Below are positions 51,592-62,774 of a stretch of DNA of 64,000 nucleotides, in pieces. Each line of letters opens with the position of its first letter. Position 1 is the first letter of the stretch. A model generated the notes under the pieces. That model had not been told where the DNA came from. It saw only the letters and a program-made list of their open reading frames with translations, and made no database searches. The DNA is taken from contig OZ022240.1 in NCBI GenBank assembly GCA_963978895.1, positions 16,330,717 through 16,394,716 on the forward strand, written 5' to 3'. The DNA is from Erpobdella octoculata (Eukaryota; Annelida; Clitellata; Hirudinida; Erpobdellidae). Position numbers and translations under genes: made by a program.

Positions 51592-52422
51592 ATGGCCAGT
51601 CACTTAGACGTCGATAAGTTGACAACGATGATGAGATTCATGAACATGGAACCTCGTGATCGTTTCGATGACGATTTTGTAAACAATTTGTGTGTCTTTC
51701 TCAAGGAATTTGATTTAGGTAAAGATAATAAATGTTGTTATCCTGAAGACTTTAACGAGGCCTTGTTGGACCTCGAAAAAACTCTACAGGAAACGCCGAA
51801 CTCAGTTTCGACTGATCCATTGGAAACGATGAGCATCCAAGCGAAACCTTCGGAAGAAGTCGCTGTTAACGGCGAATATTTCGAAGCTAGTAGCCGAGAA
51901 AAACCTAAAGAAAATGAAAAAACACAATTTGGATTTGTTTCGAGATATAAAATTGATCGAAGAAACAAACAAATGCGTCCGGCTAATTGCCTTGACGATA
52001 TTGAAACAGTAGGTAGACGCTCACTTGGAAAGTATAAAATTGATCGAAGAGTCGATCGGGTTAATCATGCCGTTAGAAATCAGTCACGTAACGTTTACGA
52101 TTACTCTGGGCTTCGTAGAGAACGGTTTGGCAAATACGGAAACTCGTGTCAAACGTCTTATGGTCATTGCGGATACGTGGAAATGAATTTTAGACGATAC
52201 TGTGACACAACTATTGTTTACCACAACGTTCGTCCAAGTCGCTACTTTGGAAACGTTAAAATCGACCGCAGGCGAACGTCAGTCAAACATGAAGAATCAG
52301 CCGCAGACCTTGCCGACAACGAATACCGTCGTAGGCTGAACGTCTTACGATCAGACAGAAAAATAGAAATAAACGAGAAGCGTTATGCGATGTTCAATCG
52401 ACAGCGCGACTTTTCCAACTAA
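51592..52422 (+). CDS. Hypothetical KIDRR protein, copy 28
   Basis: Protein identical to copy 1. Short 3' form. Confidence 0.85.
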   Translation: MASHLDVDKLTTMMRFMNMEPRDRFDDDFVNNLCVFLKEFDLGKDNKCCYPEDFNEALLDLEKTLQETPNSVSTDPLETMSIQAKPSEEVAVNGEYFEASSREKPKENEKTQFGFVSRYKIDRRNKQMRPANCLDDIETVGRRSLGKYKIDRRVDRVNHAVRNQSRNVYDYSGLRRERFGKYGNSCQTSYGHCGYVEMNFRRYCDTTIVYHNVRPSRYFGNVKIDRRRTSVKHEESAADLADNEYRRRLNVLRSDRKIEINEKRYAMFNRQRDFSN

Positions 52423-52596
52423 AATCCAATTAAAACTAGTCCTAATTTTGGAAAAAAAAACAAAACAAGAAACGGAGTTTCTGTGCTAAAAAACCGTACA
52501 AGTACAATAAAATGTGCATCAATTTTTCAAACAAACGGTTTTAAACAAAATGCAATAATTATTCAGCAACAAAGGAACATAATCCAACACAATAGA

Positions 52597-52952
52597 GGCG
52601 CTGGTGGCAGAGCGGTAGAGCGTTCGCCTGTCGATCGTCAGGTCGGCAGTTCGAGCCTCACCGGCGTCACCAGCGTAACTCCCTTAAGCAAGGTGTTCAC
52701 TCGCATTGCTAAAGGGGTAAGCGCCTAAAAATTGTAGAGGCGCTGGTGGCAGAGCGGTAGAGCGTTCGTCTGTCGATCGTTAGGCCGGCAGTTCGAACCT
52801 CACCGGCGTCACCAGCGTAACTCCCTTAAGCAAGGAGTTCACTCGCATTGCTGAAGGGGTAGGCGCCTAAAGAGGCGCTGGTGGCAGAGCGTTAGAGCGT
52901 TCGCCTGTCGATCGTTAGGTCGGCAGTTCGAACCTCACCGGCGTCACCAGCG
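52597..52952 (+). ncRNA. tRNA-like trio A-B-C, copy 28
   Basis: A 52597-52675, B 52739-52817, C 52874-52952, with T4 at 53012. GCATG hairpin variant at 53019. Confidence 0.6.
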
Positions 52953-53293
52953 TAACTCCCTTAAGCAAGGAGTTCACTCGCATTGCTAAAAAAGTTCTAA
53001 CTCCGCCTTGCTTTTGCATGCCAGTCCCAAGCCTGGAGAAAGGAGGAGGGGAAAGTTAAAAAGATCAAATTAAGATCCACGACAGGAAGTACTTAGGTGT
53101 TTCCAACATACAGCCATTTTAGTCTTAAAACACCTGGTGTAAAGGACTATAAACTGTTACAATAAAAATGACGCTTTCTCGCAAAACTTGTCTTGGAAAA
53201 GGCGTGTGCTAAATCTCAGTGAAAAAAAACAATAAAAATTCAAGACTTTCACCTGATTCGATGCTGCGATGTGACACGTTAACTACGTAATTA

Positions 53294-53429
53294 GGCTTAA
53301 GTGCGGTAGCGAGCTTCATTCCTATTGGCTTAAGTGCGGTAGCGAGCTTCAATCTAATTGGCTGTTGGTCTCGACGACCCGCTTTGTCTCGTCTATAAAA
53401 GGCCGAACGGACGTACATTGAGTTCATTT
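53294..53429 (+). promoter_or_regulatory. Pol II promoter, copy 29
   Basis: TATA at 53394-53401. Upstream A-to-G marker at 53156. Confidence 0.75.
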
Positions 53430-53493
53430 CTCCTCAGCCTTCATACGGTTCGGATCATTCTTAGCTGCTCTCTGATTAAAAATAATCGAAAAC

Positions 53494-54324
53494 ATGGCCA
53501 GTCACTTAGACGTCGATAAGTTGACAACGATGATGAGATTCATGAACATGGAACCTCGTGATCGTTTCGATGACGATTTTGTAAACAATTTGTGTGTCTT
53601 TCTCAAGGAATTTGATTTAGGTAAAGATAATAAATGTTGTTATCCTGAAGACTTTAACGAGGCCTTGTTGGACCTCGAAAAAACTCTACAGGAAACGCCG
53701 AACTCAGTTTCGACTGATCCATTGGAAACGATGAGCATCCAAGCGAAACCTTCGGAAGAAGTCGCTGTTAACGGCGAATATTTCGAAGCTAGTAGCCGAG
53801 AAAAACCTAAAGAAAATGAAAAAACACAATTTGGATTTGTTTCGAGATATAAAATTGATCGAAGAAACAAACAAATGCGTCCGGCTAATTGCCTTGACGA
53901 TATTGAAACAGTAGGTAGACGCTCACTTGGAAAGTATAAAATTGATCGAAGAGTCGATCGGGTTAATCATGCCGTTAGAAATCAGTCACGTAACGTTTAC
54001 GATTACTCTGGGCTTCGTAGAGAACGGTTTGGCAAATACGGAAACTCGTGTCAAACGTCTTATGGTCATTGCGGATACGTGGAAATGAATTTTAGACGAT
54101 ACTGTGACACAACTATTGTTTACCACAACGTTCGTCCAAGTCGCTACTTTGGAAACGTTAAAATCGACCGCAGGCGAACGTCAGTCAAACATGAAGAATC
54201 AGCCGCAGACCTTGCCGACAACGAATACCGTCGTAGGCTGAACGTCTTACGATCAGACAGAAAAATAGAAATAAACGAGAAGCGTTATGCGATGTTCAAT
54301 CGACAGCGCGACTTTTCCAACTAA
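53494..54324 (+). CDS. Hypothetical KIDRR protein, copy 29
   Basis: Protein identical to copy 1. Short 3' form. Upstream it matches copy 25, but downstream it joins the promoter-deletion haplotype, so an exchange point lies within this cassette. Confidence 0.85.
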   Translation: MASHLDVDKLTTMMRFMNMEPRDRFDDDFVNNLCVFLKEFDLGKDNKCCYPEDFNEALLDLEKTLQETPNSVSTDPLETMSIQAKPSEEVAVNGEYFEASSREKPKENEKTQFGFVSRYKIDRRNKQMRPANCLDDIETVGRRSLGKYKIDRRVDRVNHAVRNQSRNVYDYSGLRRERFGKYGNSCQTSYGHCGYVEMNFRRYCDTTIVYHNVRPSRYFGNVKIDRRRTSVKHEESAADLADNEYRRRLNVLRSDRKIEINEKRYAMFNRQRDFSN

Positions 54325-54498
54325 AATCCAATTAAAACTAGTCCTAATTTTGGAAAAAAAAACAAAACAAGAAACGGAGTTTCTGTGCTAAAAAACCGTA
54401 CAAGTACAATAAAATGTGCATCAATTTTTCAAACAAACGGTTTTAAACAAAATGCAATAATTATTCAGCAACAAAGGAACATAATCCAACACAATAGA

Positions 54499-54854
54499 GG
54501 CGCTGGTGGCAGAGCGGTAGAGCGTTCGCCTGTCGATCGTCAGGTCGGCAGTTCGAGCCTCACCGGCGTCACCAGCGTAACTCCCTTAAGCAAGGTGTTC
54601 ACTCGCATTGCTAAAGGGGTAAGCGCCTAAAAATTGTAGAGGCGCTGGTGGCAGAGCGGTAGAGCGTTCGTCTGTCGATCGTTAGGCCGGTAGTTCGAAC
54701 CTCACCGGCGTCACCAGCGTAACTCCCTTAAGCAAGGAGTTCACTCGCATTGCTGAAGGGGTAGGCGCCTAAAGAGGCGCTGGTGGCAGAGCGTTAGAGC
54801 GTTCGCCTGTCGATCGTTAGGTCGGCAGTTCGAACCTCACCGGCGTCACCAGCG
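54499..54854 (+). ncRNA. tRNA-like trio A-B-C, copy 29
   Basis: A 54499-54577, B 54641-54719, C 54776-54854, with T4 at 54915. B carries the C-to-T marker (54691) linked to the following promoter deletion. Confidence 0.6.
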
Positions 54855-55050
54855 TAACTCCCTTAAGCAAGGAGTTCACTCGCATTGCTAAAAAAAGTTC
54901 TAACTCCGCCTTGCTTTTGCAAGCCAGTCCCAAGCCTGGAGAAAGGAGGAGGGGAAAGTTAAAAAGATCAAATTAAGATCCACGACAGGAAGTACTTAGG
55001 TGTTTCCAACATACAGCCATTTTAGTCTTAAAACACCTGGTGTAAAGGAC

Positions 55051-55084
55051 TATAAACTATTACAATAATACATTGAGTTCATTT
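55051..55084 (+). promoter_or_regulatory. Deleted promoter of copy 30 with re-formed TATA-initiator pair
   Basis: Third instance of the 248-bp deletion, with the same junction. TATAAA at 55051-55056, initiator A 30 bp downstream. Confidence 0.6.
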
Positions 55085-55148
55085 CTCCTCAGCCTTCATA
55101 CGGTTCGGATCATTCTTAGCTGCTCTCTGATTAAAAATAATCGAAAAC

Positions 55149-55979
55149 ATGGCCAGTCACTTAGACGTCGATAAGTTGACAACGATGATGAGATTCATGA
55201 ACATGGAACCTCGTGATCGTTTCGATGACGATTTTGTAAACAATTTGTGTGTCTTTCTCAAGGAATTTGATTTAGGTAAAGATAATAAATGTTGTTATCC
55301 TGAAGACTTTAACGAGGCCTTGTTGGACCTCGAAAAAACTCTACAGGAAACGCCGAACTCAGTTTCGACTGATCCATTGGAAACGATGAGCATCCAAGCG
55401 AAACCTTCGGAAGAAGTCGCTGTTAACGGCGAATATTTCGAAGCTAGTAGCCGAGAAAAACCTAAAGAAAATGAAAAAACACAATTTGGATTTGTTTCGA
55501 GATATAAAATTGATCGAAGAAACAAACAAATGCGTCCGGCTAATTGCCTTGACGATATTGAAACAGTAGGTAGACGCTCACTTGGAAAGTATAAAATTGA
55601 TCGAAGAGTCGATCGGGTTAATCATGCCGTTAGAAATCAGTCACGTAACGTTTACGATTACTCTGGGCTTCGTAGAGAACGGTTTGGCAAATACGGAAAC
55701 TCGTGTCAAACGTCTTATGGTCATTGCGGATACGTGGAAATGAATTTTAGACGATACTGTGACACAACTATTGTTTACCACAACGTTCGTCCAAGTCGCT
55801 ACTTTGGAAACGTTAAAATCGACCGCAGGCGAACGTCAGTCAAACATGAAGAATCAGCCGCAGACCTTGCCGACAACGAATACCGTCGTAGGCTGAACGT
55901 CTTACGATCAGACAGAAAAATAGAAATAAACGAGAAGCGTTATGCGATGTTCAATCGACAGCGCGACTTTTCCAACTAA
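55149..55979 (+). CDS. Hypothetical KIDRR protein, copy 30 (upstream promoter deleted)
   Basis: Protein identical to copy 1. It is the extra cassette in the second four-cassette block, between the counterparts of copies 25 and 26. Confidence 0.8.
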   Translation: MASHLDVDKLTTMMRFMNMEPRDRFDDDFVNNLCVFLKEFDLGKDNKCCYPEDFNEALLDLEKTLQETPNSVSTDPLETMSIQAKPSEEVAVNGEYFEASSREKPKENEKTQFGFVSRYKIDRRNKQMRPANCLDDIETVGRRSLGKYKIDRRVDRVNHAVRNQSRNVYDYSGLRRERFGKYGNSCQTSYGHCGYVEMNFRRYCDTTIVYHNVRPSRYFGNVKIDRRRTSVKHEESAADLADNEYRRRLNVLRSDRKIEINEKRYAMFNRQRDFSN

Positions 55980-56153
55980 AATCCAATTAAAACTAGTCCT
56001 AATTTTGGAAAAAAAAACAAAACAAGAAACGGAGTTTCTGTGCTAAAAAACCGTACAAGTACAATAAAATGTGCATCAATTTTTCAAACAAACGGTTTTA
56101 AACAAAATGCAATAATTATTCAGCAACAAAGGAACATAATCCAACACAATAGA

Positions 56154-56509
56154 GGCGCTGGTGGCAGAGCGGTAGAGCGTTCGCCTGTCGATCGTCAGGT
56201 CGGCAGTTCGAGCCTCACCGGCGTCACCAGCGTAACTCCCTTAAGCAAGGTGTTCACTCGCATTGCTAAAGGGGTAAGCGCCTAAAAATTGTAGAGGCGC
56301 TGGTGGCAGAGCGGTAGAGCGTTCGTCTGTCGATCGTTAGGCCGGCAGTTCGAACCTCACCGGCGTCACCAGCGTAACTCCCTTAAGCAAGGAGTTCACT
56401 CGCATTGCTGAAGGGGTAGGCGCCTAAAGAGGCGCTGGTGGCAGAGCGTTAGAGCGTTCGCCTGTCGATCGTTAGGTCGGCAGTTCGAACCTCACCGGCG
56501 TCACCAGCG
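56154..56509 (+). ncRNA. tRNA-like trio A-B-C, copy 30
   Basis: A 56154-56232, B 56296-56374, C 56431-56509, with T4 at 56570. AAGAAAGG (56523) and GCCATGC markers follow. Confidence 0.6.
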
Positions 56510-56851
56510 TAACTCCCTTAAGAAAGGAGTTCACTCGCATTGCTAAAAAAAGTTCTAACTCCGCCATGCTTTTGCAAGCCAGTCCCAAGCCTGGAGAAAG
56601 GAGGAGGGGAAAGTTAAAAAGATCAAATTAAGATCCACGACAGGAAGTACTTAGGTGTTTCCAACATACAGCCATTTTAGTCTTAAAACACCTGGTGTAA
56701 AGGACTATAAACTATTACAATAAAAATGACGCTTTCTCGCAAAACTTGTCTTGGAAAAGGCGTGTGCTAAATCTCAGTGAAAAAAAACAATAAAAATTCA
56801 AGACTTTCACCTGATTCGATGCTGCGATGTGACACGTTAACTACGTAATTA

Positions 56852-56987
56852 GGCTTAAGTGCGGTAGCGAGCTTCATTCCTATTGGCTTAAGTGCGGTAG
56901 CGAGCTTCAATCTAATTGGCTGTTGGTCTCGACGACCCGCTTTGTCTCGTCTATAAAAGGCCGAACGGACGTACATTGAGTTCATTT
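56852..56987 (+). promoter_or_regulatory. Pol II promoter, copy 31
   Basis: Consensus form; TATA at 56952-56959. Confidence 0.75.
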
Positions 56988-57051
56988 CTCCTCAGCCTTC
57001 ATACGGTTCGGATCATTCTTAGCTGCTCTCTGATTAAAAATAATCGAAAAC

Positions 57052-57882
57052 ATGGCCAGTCACTTAGACGTCGATAAGTTGACAACGATGATGAGATTCA
57101 TGAACATGGAACCTCGTGATCGTTTCGATGACGATTTTGTAAACAATTTGTGTGTCTTTCTCAAGGAATTTGATTTAGGTAAAGATAATAAATGTTGTTA
57201 TCCTGAAGACTTTAACGAGGCCTTGTTGGACCTCGAAAAAACTCTACAGGAAACGCCGAACTCAGTTTCGACTGATCCATTGGAAACGATGAGCATCCAA
57301 GCGAAACCTTCGGAAGAAGTCGCTGTTAACGGCGAATATTTCGAAGCTAGTAGCCGAGAAAAACCTAAAGAAAATGAAAAAACACAATTTGGATTTGTTT
57401 CGAGATATAAAATTGATCGAAGAAACAAACAAATGCGTCCGGCTAATTGCCTTGACGATATTGAAACAGTAGGTAGACGCTCACTTGGAAAGTATAAAAT
57501 TGATCGAAGAGTCGATCGGGTTAATCATGCCGTTAGAAATCAGTCACGTAACGTTTACGATTACTCTGGGCTTCGTAGAGAACGGTTTGGCAAATACGGA
57601 AACTCGTGTCAAACGTCTTATGGTCATTGCGGATACGTGGAAATGAATTTTAGACGATACTGTGACACAACTATTGTTTACCACAACGTTCGTCCAAGTC
57701 GCTACTTTGGAAACGTTAAAATCGACCGCAGGCGAACGTCAGTCAAACATGAAGAATCAGCCGCAGACCTTGCCGACAACGAATACCGTCGTAGGCTGAA
57801 CGTCTTACGATCAGACAGAAAAATAGAAATAAACGAGAAGCGTTATGCGATGTTCAATCGACAGCGCGACTTTTCCAACTAA
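57052..57882 (+). CDS. Hypothetical KIDRR protein, copy 31
   Basis: Protein identical to copy 1. Long 3' form (57900-57914) with the G marker at 57963. With copy 32 it mirrors the pair of copies 3 and 4 at the other end of the window. Confidence 0.85.
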   Translation: MASHLDVDKLTTMMRFMNMEPRDRFDDDFVNNLCVFLKEFDLGKDNKCCYPEDFNEALLDLEKTLQETPNSVSTDPLETMSIQAKPSEEVAVNGEYFEASSREKPKENEKTQFGFVSRYKIDRRNKQMRPANCLDDIETVGRRSLGKYKIDRRVDRVNHAVRNQSRNVYDYSGLRRERFGKYGNSCQTSYGHCGYVEMNFRRYCDTTIVYHNVRPSRYFGNVKIDRRRTSVKHEESAADLADNEYRRRLNVLRSDRKIEINEKRYAMFNRQRDFSN

Positions 57883-58071
57883 AATCCAATTAAAACTAGT
57901 ACGACAGAAATCTGTCCTAATTTTGGAAAAAAAAACAAAACAAGAAACGGAGTTTCTGTGCTGAAAAACCGTACAAGTACAATAAAATGTGCATCAATTT
58001 TTCAAACAAACGGTTTTAAACAAAATGCAATAATTATTCAGCAACAAAGGAACATAATCCAACACAATAGA

Positions 58072-58427
58072 GGCGCTGGTGGCAGAGCGGTAGAGCGTTC
58101 GCCTGTCGATCGTCAGGTCGGCAGTTCGAGCCTCACCGGCGTCACCAGCGTAACTCCCTTAAGCAAGGTGTTCACTCGCATTGCTAAAGGGGTAAGCGCC
58201 TAAAAATTGTAGAGGCGCTGGTGGCAGAGCGGTAGAGCGTTCGTCTGTCGATCGTTAGGCCGGCAGTTCGAACCTCACCGGCGTCACCAGCGTAACTCCC
58301 TTAAGCAAGGAGTTCACTCGCATTGCTGAAGGGGTAGGCGCCTAAAGAGGCGCTGGTGGCAGAGCGTTAGAGCGTTCGCCTGTCGATCGTTAGGTCGGCA
58401 GTTCGAACCTCACCGGCGTCACCAGCG
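58072..58427 (+). ncRNA. tRNA-like trio A-B-C, copy 31
   Basis: A 58072-58150, B 58214-58292, C 58349-58427, with T4 at 58487. Consensus elements. Confidence 0.6.
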
Positions 58428-58768
58428 TAACTCCCTTAAGCAAGGAGTTCACTCGCATTGCTAAAAAAGTTCTAACTCCGCCTTGCTTTTGCAAGCCAGT
58501 CCCAAGCCTGGAGAAAGGAGGAGGGGAAAGTTAAAAAGATCAAATTAAGATCCACGACAGGAAGTACTTAGGTGTTTCCAACATACAGCCATTTTAGTCT
58601 TAAAACACCTGGTGTAAAGGACTATAAACTGTTACAATAAAAATGACGCTTTCTCGCAAAACTTGTCTTGGAAAAGGCGTGTGCTAAATCTCAGTGAAAA
58701 AAAACAATAAAAATTCAAGACTTTCACCTGATTCGATGCTGCGATGTGACACGTTAACTACGTAATTA

Positions 58769-58904
58769 GGCTTAAGTGCGGTAGCGAGCTTCATTCCTAT
58801 TGGCTTAAGTGCGGTAGCGAGCTTCAATCTAATTGGCTGTTGGTCTCGACGACCCGCTTTGTCTCGTCTATAAAAGGCCGAACGGACGTACATTGAGTTC
58901 ATTT
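58769..58904 (+). promoter_or_regulatory. Pol II promoter, copy 32
   Basis: TATA at 58869-58876. Upstream A-to-G marker at 58631, as before copy 4. Confidence 0.75.
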
Positions 58905-58968
58905 CTCCTCAGCCTTCATACGGTTCGGATCATTCTTAGCTGCTCTCTGATTAAAAATAATCGAAAAC

Positions 58969-59799
58969 ATGGCCAGTCACTTAGACGTCGATAAGTTGAC
59001 AACGATGATGAGATTCATGAACATGGAACCTCGTGATCGTTTCGATGACGATTTTGTAAACAATTTGTGTGTCTTTCTCAAGGAATTTGATTTAGGTAAA
59101 GATAATAAATGTTGTTATCCTGAAGACTTTAACGAGGCCTTGTTGGACCTCGAAAAAACTCTACAGGAAACGCCGAACTCAGTTTCGACTGATCCATTGG
59201 AAACGATGAGCATCCAAGCGAAACCTTCGGAAGAAGTCGCTGTTAACGGCGAATATTTCGAAGCTAGTAGCCGAGAAAAACCTAAAGAAAATGAAAAAAC
59301 ACAATTTGGATTTGTTTCGAGATATAAAATTGATCGAAGAAACAAACAAATGCGTCCGGCTAATTGCCTTGACGATATTGAAACAGTAGGTAGACGCTCA
59401 CTTGGAAAGTATAAAATTGATCGAAGAGTCGATCGGGTTAATCATGCCGTTAGAAATCAGTCACGTAACGTTTACGATTACTCTGGGCTTCGTAGAGAAC
59501 GGTTTGGCAAATACGGAAACTCGTGTCAAACGTCTTATGGTCATTGCGGATACGTGGAAATGAATTTTAGACGATACTGTGACACAACTATTGTTTACCA
59601 CAACGTTCGTCCAAGTCGCTACTTTGGAAACGTTAAAATCGACCGCAGGCGAACGTCAGTCAAACATGAAGAATCAGCCGCAGACCTTGCCGACAACGAA
59701 TACCGTCGTAGGCTGAACGTCTTACGATCAGACAGAAAAATAGAAATAAACGAGAAGCGTTATGCGATGTTCAATCGACAGCGCGACTTTTCCAACTAA
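58969..59799 (+). CDS. Hypothetical KIDRR protein, copy 32
   Basis: Protein identical to copy 1. Short 3' form, A tract of 9. Confidence 0.85.
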   Translation: MASHLDVDKLTTMMRFMNMEPRDRFDDDFVNNLCVFLKEFDLGKDNKCCYPEDFNEALLDLEKTLQETPNSVSTDPLETMSIQAKPSEEVAVNGEYFEASSREKPKENEKTQFGFVSRYKIDRRNKQMRPANCLDDIETVGRRSLGKYKIDRRVDRVNHAVRNQSRNVYDYSGLRRERFGKYGNSCQTSYGHCGYVEMNFRRYCDTTIVYHNVRPSRYFGNVKIDRRRTSVKHEESAADLADNEYRRRLNVLRSDRKIEINEKRYAMFNRQRDFSN

Positions 59800-59973
59800 A
59801 ATCCAATTAAAACTAGTCCTAATTTTGGAAAAAAAAACAAAACAAGAAACGGAGTTTCTGTGCTAAAAAACCGTACAAGTACAATAAAATGTGCATCAAT
59901 TTTTCAAACAAACGGTTTTAAACAAAATGCAATAATTATTCAGCAACAAAGGAACATAATCCAACACAATAGA

Positions 59974-60329
59974 GGCGCTGGTGGCAGAGCGGTAGAGCGT
60001 TCGCCTGTCGATCGTCAGGTCGGCAGTTCGAGCCTCACCGGCGTCACCAGCGTAACTCCCTTAAGCAAGGTGTTCACTCGCATTGCTAAAGGGGTAAGCG
60101 CCTAAAAATTGTAGAGGCGCTGGTGGCAGAGCGGTAGAGCGTTCGTCTGTCGATCGTTAGGCCGGCAGTTCGAACCTCACCGGCGTCACCAGCGTAACTC
60201 CCTTAAGCAAGGAGTTCACTCGCATTGCTGAAGGGGTAGGCGCCTAAAGAGGCGCTGGTGGCAGAGCGTTAGAGCGTTCGCCTGTCGATCGTTAGGTCGG
60301 CAGTTCGAACCTCACCGGCGTCACCAGCG
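59974..60329 (+). ncRNA. tRNA-like trio A-B-C, copy 32
   Basis: A 59974-60052, B 60116-60194, C 60251-60329, with T4 at 60390. AAGAAAGG (60343) and GCCATGC markers follow. Confidence 0.6.
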
Positions 60330-60671
60330 TAACTCCCTTAAGAAAGGAGTTCACTCGCATTGCTAAAAAAAGTTCTAACTCCGCCATGCTTTTGCAAGCC
60401 AGTCCCAAGCCTGGAGAAAGGAGGAGGGGAAAGTTAAAAAGATCAAATTAAGATCCACGACAGGAAGTACTTAGGTGTTTCCAACATACAGCCATTTTAG
60501 TCTTAAAACACCTGGTGTAAAGGACTATAAACTATTACAATAAAAATGACGCTTTCTCGCAAAACTTGTCTTGGAAAAGGCGTGTGCTAAATCTCAGTGA
60601 AAAAAAACAATAAAAATTCAAGACTTTCACCTGATTCGATGCTGCGATGTGACACGTTAACTACGTAATTA

Positions 60672-60807
60672 GGCTTAAGTGCGGTAGCGAGCTTCATTCC
60701 TATTGGCTTAAGTGCGGTAGCGAGCTTCAATCTAATTGGCTGTTGGTCTCGACGACCCGCTTTGTCTCGTCTATAAAAGGCCGAACGGACGTACATTGAG
60801 TTCATTT
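60672..60807 (+). promoter_or_regulatory. Pol II promoter, copy 33
   Basis: Consensus form; TATA at 60772-60779. Confidence 0.75.
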
Positions 60808-60871
60808 CTCCTCAGCCTTCATACGGTTCGGATCATTCTTAGCTGCTCTCTGATTAAAAATAATCGAAAAC

Positions 60872-61702
60872 ATGGCCAGTCACTTAGACGTCGATAAGTT
60901 GACAACGATGATGAGATTCATGAACATGGAACCTCGTGATCGTTTCGATGACGATTTTGTAAACAATTTGTGTGTCTTTCTCAAGGAATTTGATTTAGGT
61001 AAAGATAATAAATGTTGTTATCCTGAAGACTTTAACGAGGCCTTGTTGGACCTCGAAAAAACTCTACAGGAAACGCCGAACTCAGTTTCGACTGATCCAT
61101 TGGAAACGATGAGCATCCAAGCGAAACCTTCGGAAGAAGTCGCTGTTAACGGCGAATATTTCGAAGCTAGTAGCCGAGAAAAACCTAAAGAAAATGAAAA
61201 AACACAATTTGGATTTGTTTCGAGATATAAAATTGATCGAAGAAACAAACAAATGCGTCCGGCTAATTGCCTTGACGATATTGAAACAGTAGGTAGACGC
61301 TCACTTGGAAAGTATAAAATTGATCGAAGAGTCGATCGGGTTAATCATGCCGTTAGAAATCAGTCACGTAACGTTTACGATTACTCTGGGCTTCGTAGAG
61401 AACGGTTTGGCAAATACGGAAACTCGTGTCAAACGTCTTATGGTCATTGCGGATACGTGGAAATGAATTTTAGACGATACTGTGACACAACTATTGTTTA
61501 CCACAACGTTCGTCCAAGTCGCTACTTTGGAAACGTTAAAATCGACCGCAGGCGAACGTCAGTCAAACATGAAGAATCAGCCGCAGACCTTGCCGACAAC
61601 GAATACCGTCGTAGGCTGAACGTCTTACGATCAGACAGAAAAATAGAAATAAACGAGAAGCGTTATGCGATGTTCAATCGACAGCGCGACTTTTCCAACT
61701 AA
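60872..61702 (+). CDS. Hypothetical KIDRR protein, copy 33
   Basis: Protein identical to copy 1. It has the upstream markers of copies 3, 26 and 31 but the short 3' form, so the two marker sets have been separated by exchange within or near the gene. Confidence 0.85.
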   Translation: MASHLDVDKLTTMMRFMNMEPRDRFDDDFVNNLCVFLKEFDLGKDNKCCYPEDFNEALLDLEKTLQETPNSVSTDPLETMSIQAKPSEEVAVNGEYFEASSREKPKENEKTQFGFVSRYKIDRRNKQMRPANCLDDIETVGRRSLGKYKIDRRVDRVNHAVRNQSRNVYDYSGLRRERFGKYGNSCQTSYGHCGYVEMNFRRYCDTTIVYHNVRPSRYFGNVKIDRRRTSVKHEESAADLADNEYRRRLNVLRSDRKIEINEKRYAMFNRQRDFSN

Positions 61703-61876
61703 AATCCAATTAAAACTAGTCCTAATTTTGGAAAAAAAAACAAAACAAGAAACGGAGTTTCTGTGCTAAAAAACCGTACAAGTACAATAAAATGTGCATC
61801 AATTTTTCAAACAAACGGTTTTAAACAAAATGCAATAATTATTCAGCAACAAAGGAACATAATCCAACACAATAGA

Positions 61877-62232
61877 GGCGCTGGTGGCAGAGCGGTAGAG
61901 CGTTCGCCTGTCGATCGTCAGGTCGGCAGTTCGAGCCTCACCGGCGTCACCAGCGTAACTCCCTTAAGCAAGGTGTTCACTCGCATTGCTAAAGGGGTAA
62001 GCGCCTAAAAATTGTAGAGGCGCTGGTGGCAGAGCGGTAGAGCGTTCGTCTGTCGATCGTTAGGCCGGCAGTTCGAACCTCACCGGCGTCACCAGCGTAA
62101 CTCCCTTAAGCAAGGAGTTCACTCGCATTGCTGAAGGGGTAGGCGCCTAAAGAGGCGCTGGTGGCAGAGCGTTAGAGCGTTCGCCTGTCGATCGTTAGGT
62201 CGGCAGTTCGAACCTCACCGGCGTCACCAGCG
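61877..62232 (+). ncRNA. tRNA-like trio A-B-C, copy 33
   Basis: A 61877-61955, B 62019-62097, C 62154-62232, with T4 at 62293. AAGAAAGG (62246) and GCCATGC markers follow. Confidence 0.6.
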
Positions 62233-62574
62233 TAACTCCCTTAAGAAAGGAGTTCACTCGCATTGCTAAAAAAAGTTCTAACTCCGCCATGCTTTTGCAA
62301 GCCAGTCCCAAGCCTGGAGAAAGGAGGAGGGGAAAGTTAAAAAGATCAAATTAAGATCCACGACAGGAAGTACTTAGGTGTTTCCAACATACAGCCATTT
62401 TAGTCTTAAAACACCTGGTGTAAAGGACTATAAACTATTACAATAAAAATGACGCTTTCTCGCAAAACTTGTCTTGGAAAAGGCGTGTGCTAAATCTCAG
62501 TGAAAAAAAACAATAAAAATTCAAGACTTTCACCTGATTCGATGCTGCGATGTGACACGTTAACTACGTAATTA

Positions 62575-62710
62575 GGCTTAAGTGCGGTAGCGAGCTTCAT
62601 TCCTATTGGCTTAAGTGCGGTAGCGAGCTTCAATCTAATTGGCTGTTGGTCTCGACGACCCGCTTTGTCTCGTCTATAAAAGGCCGAACGGACGTACATT
62701 GAGTTCATTT
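62575..62710 (+). promoter_or_regulatory. Pol II promoter, copy 34
   Basis: Consensus form; TATA at 62675-62682. Confidence 0.75.
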
Positions 62711-62774
62711 CTCCTCAGCCTTCATACGGTTCGGATCATTCTTAGCTGCTCTCTGATTAAAAATAATCGAAAAC

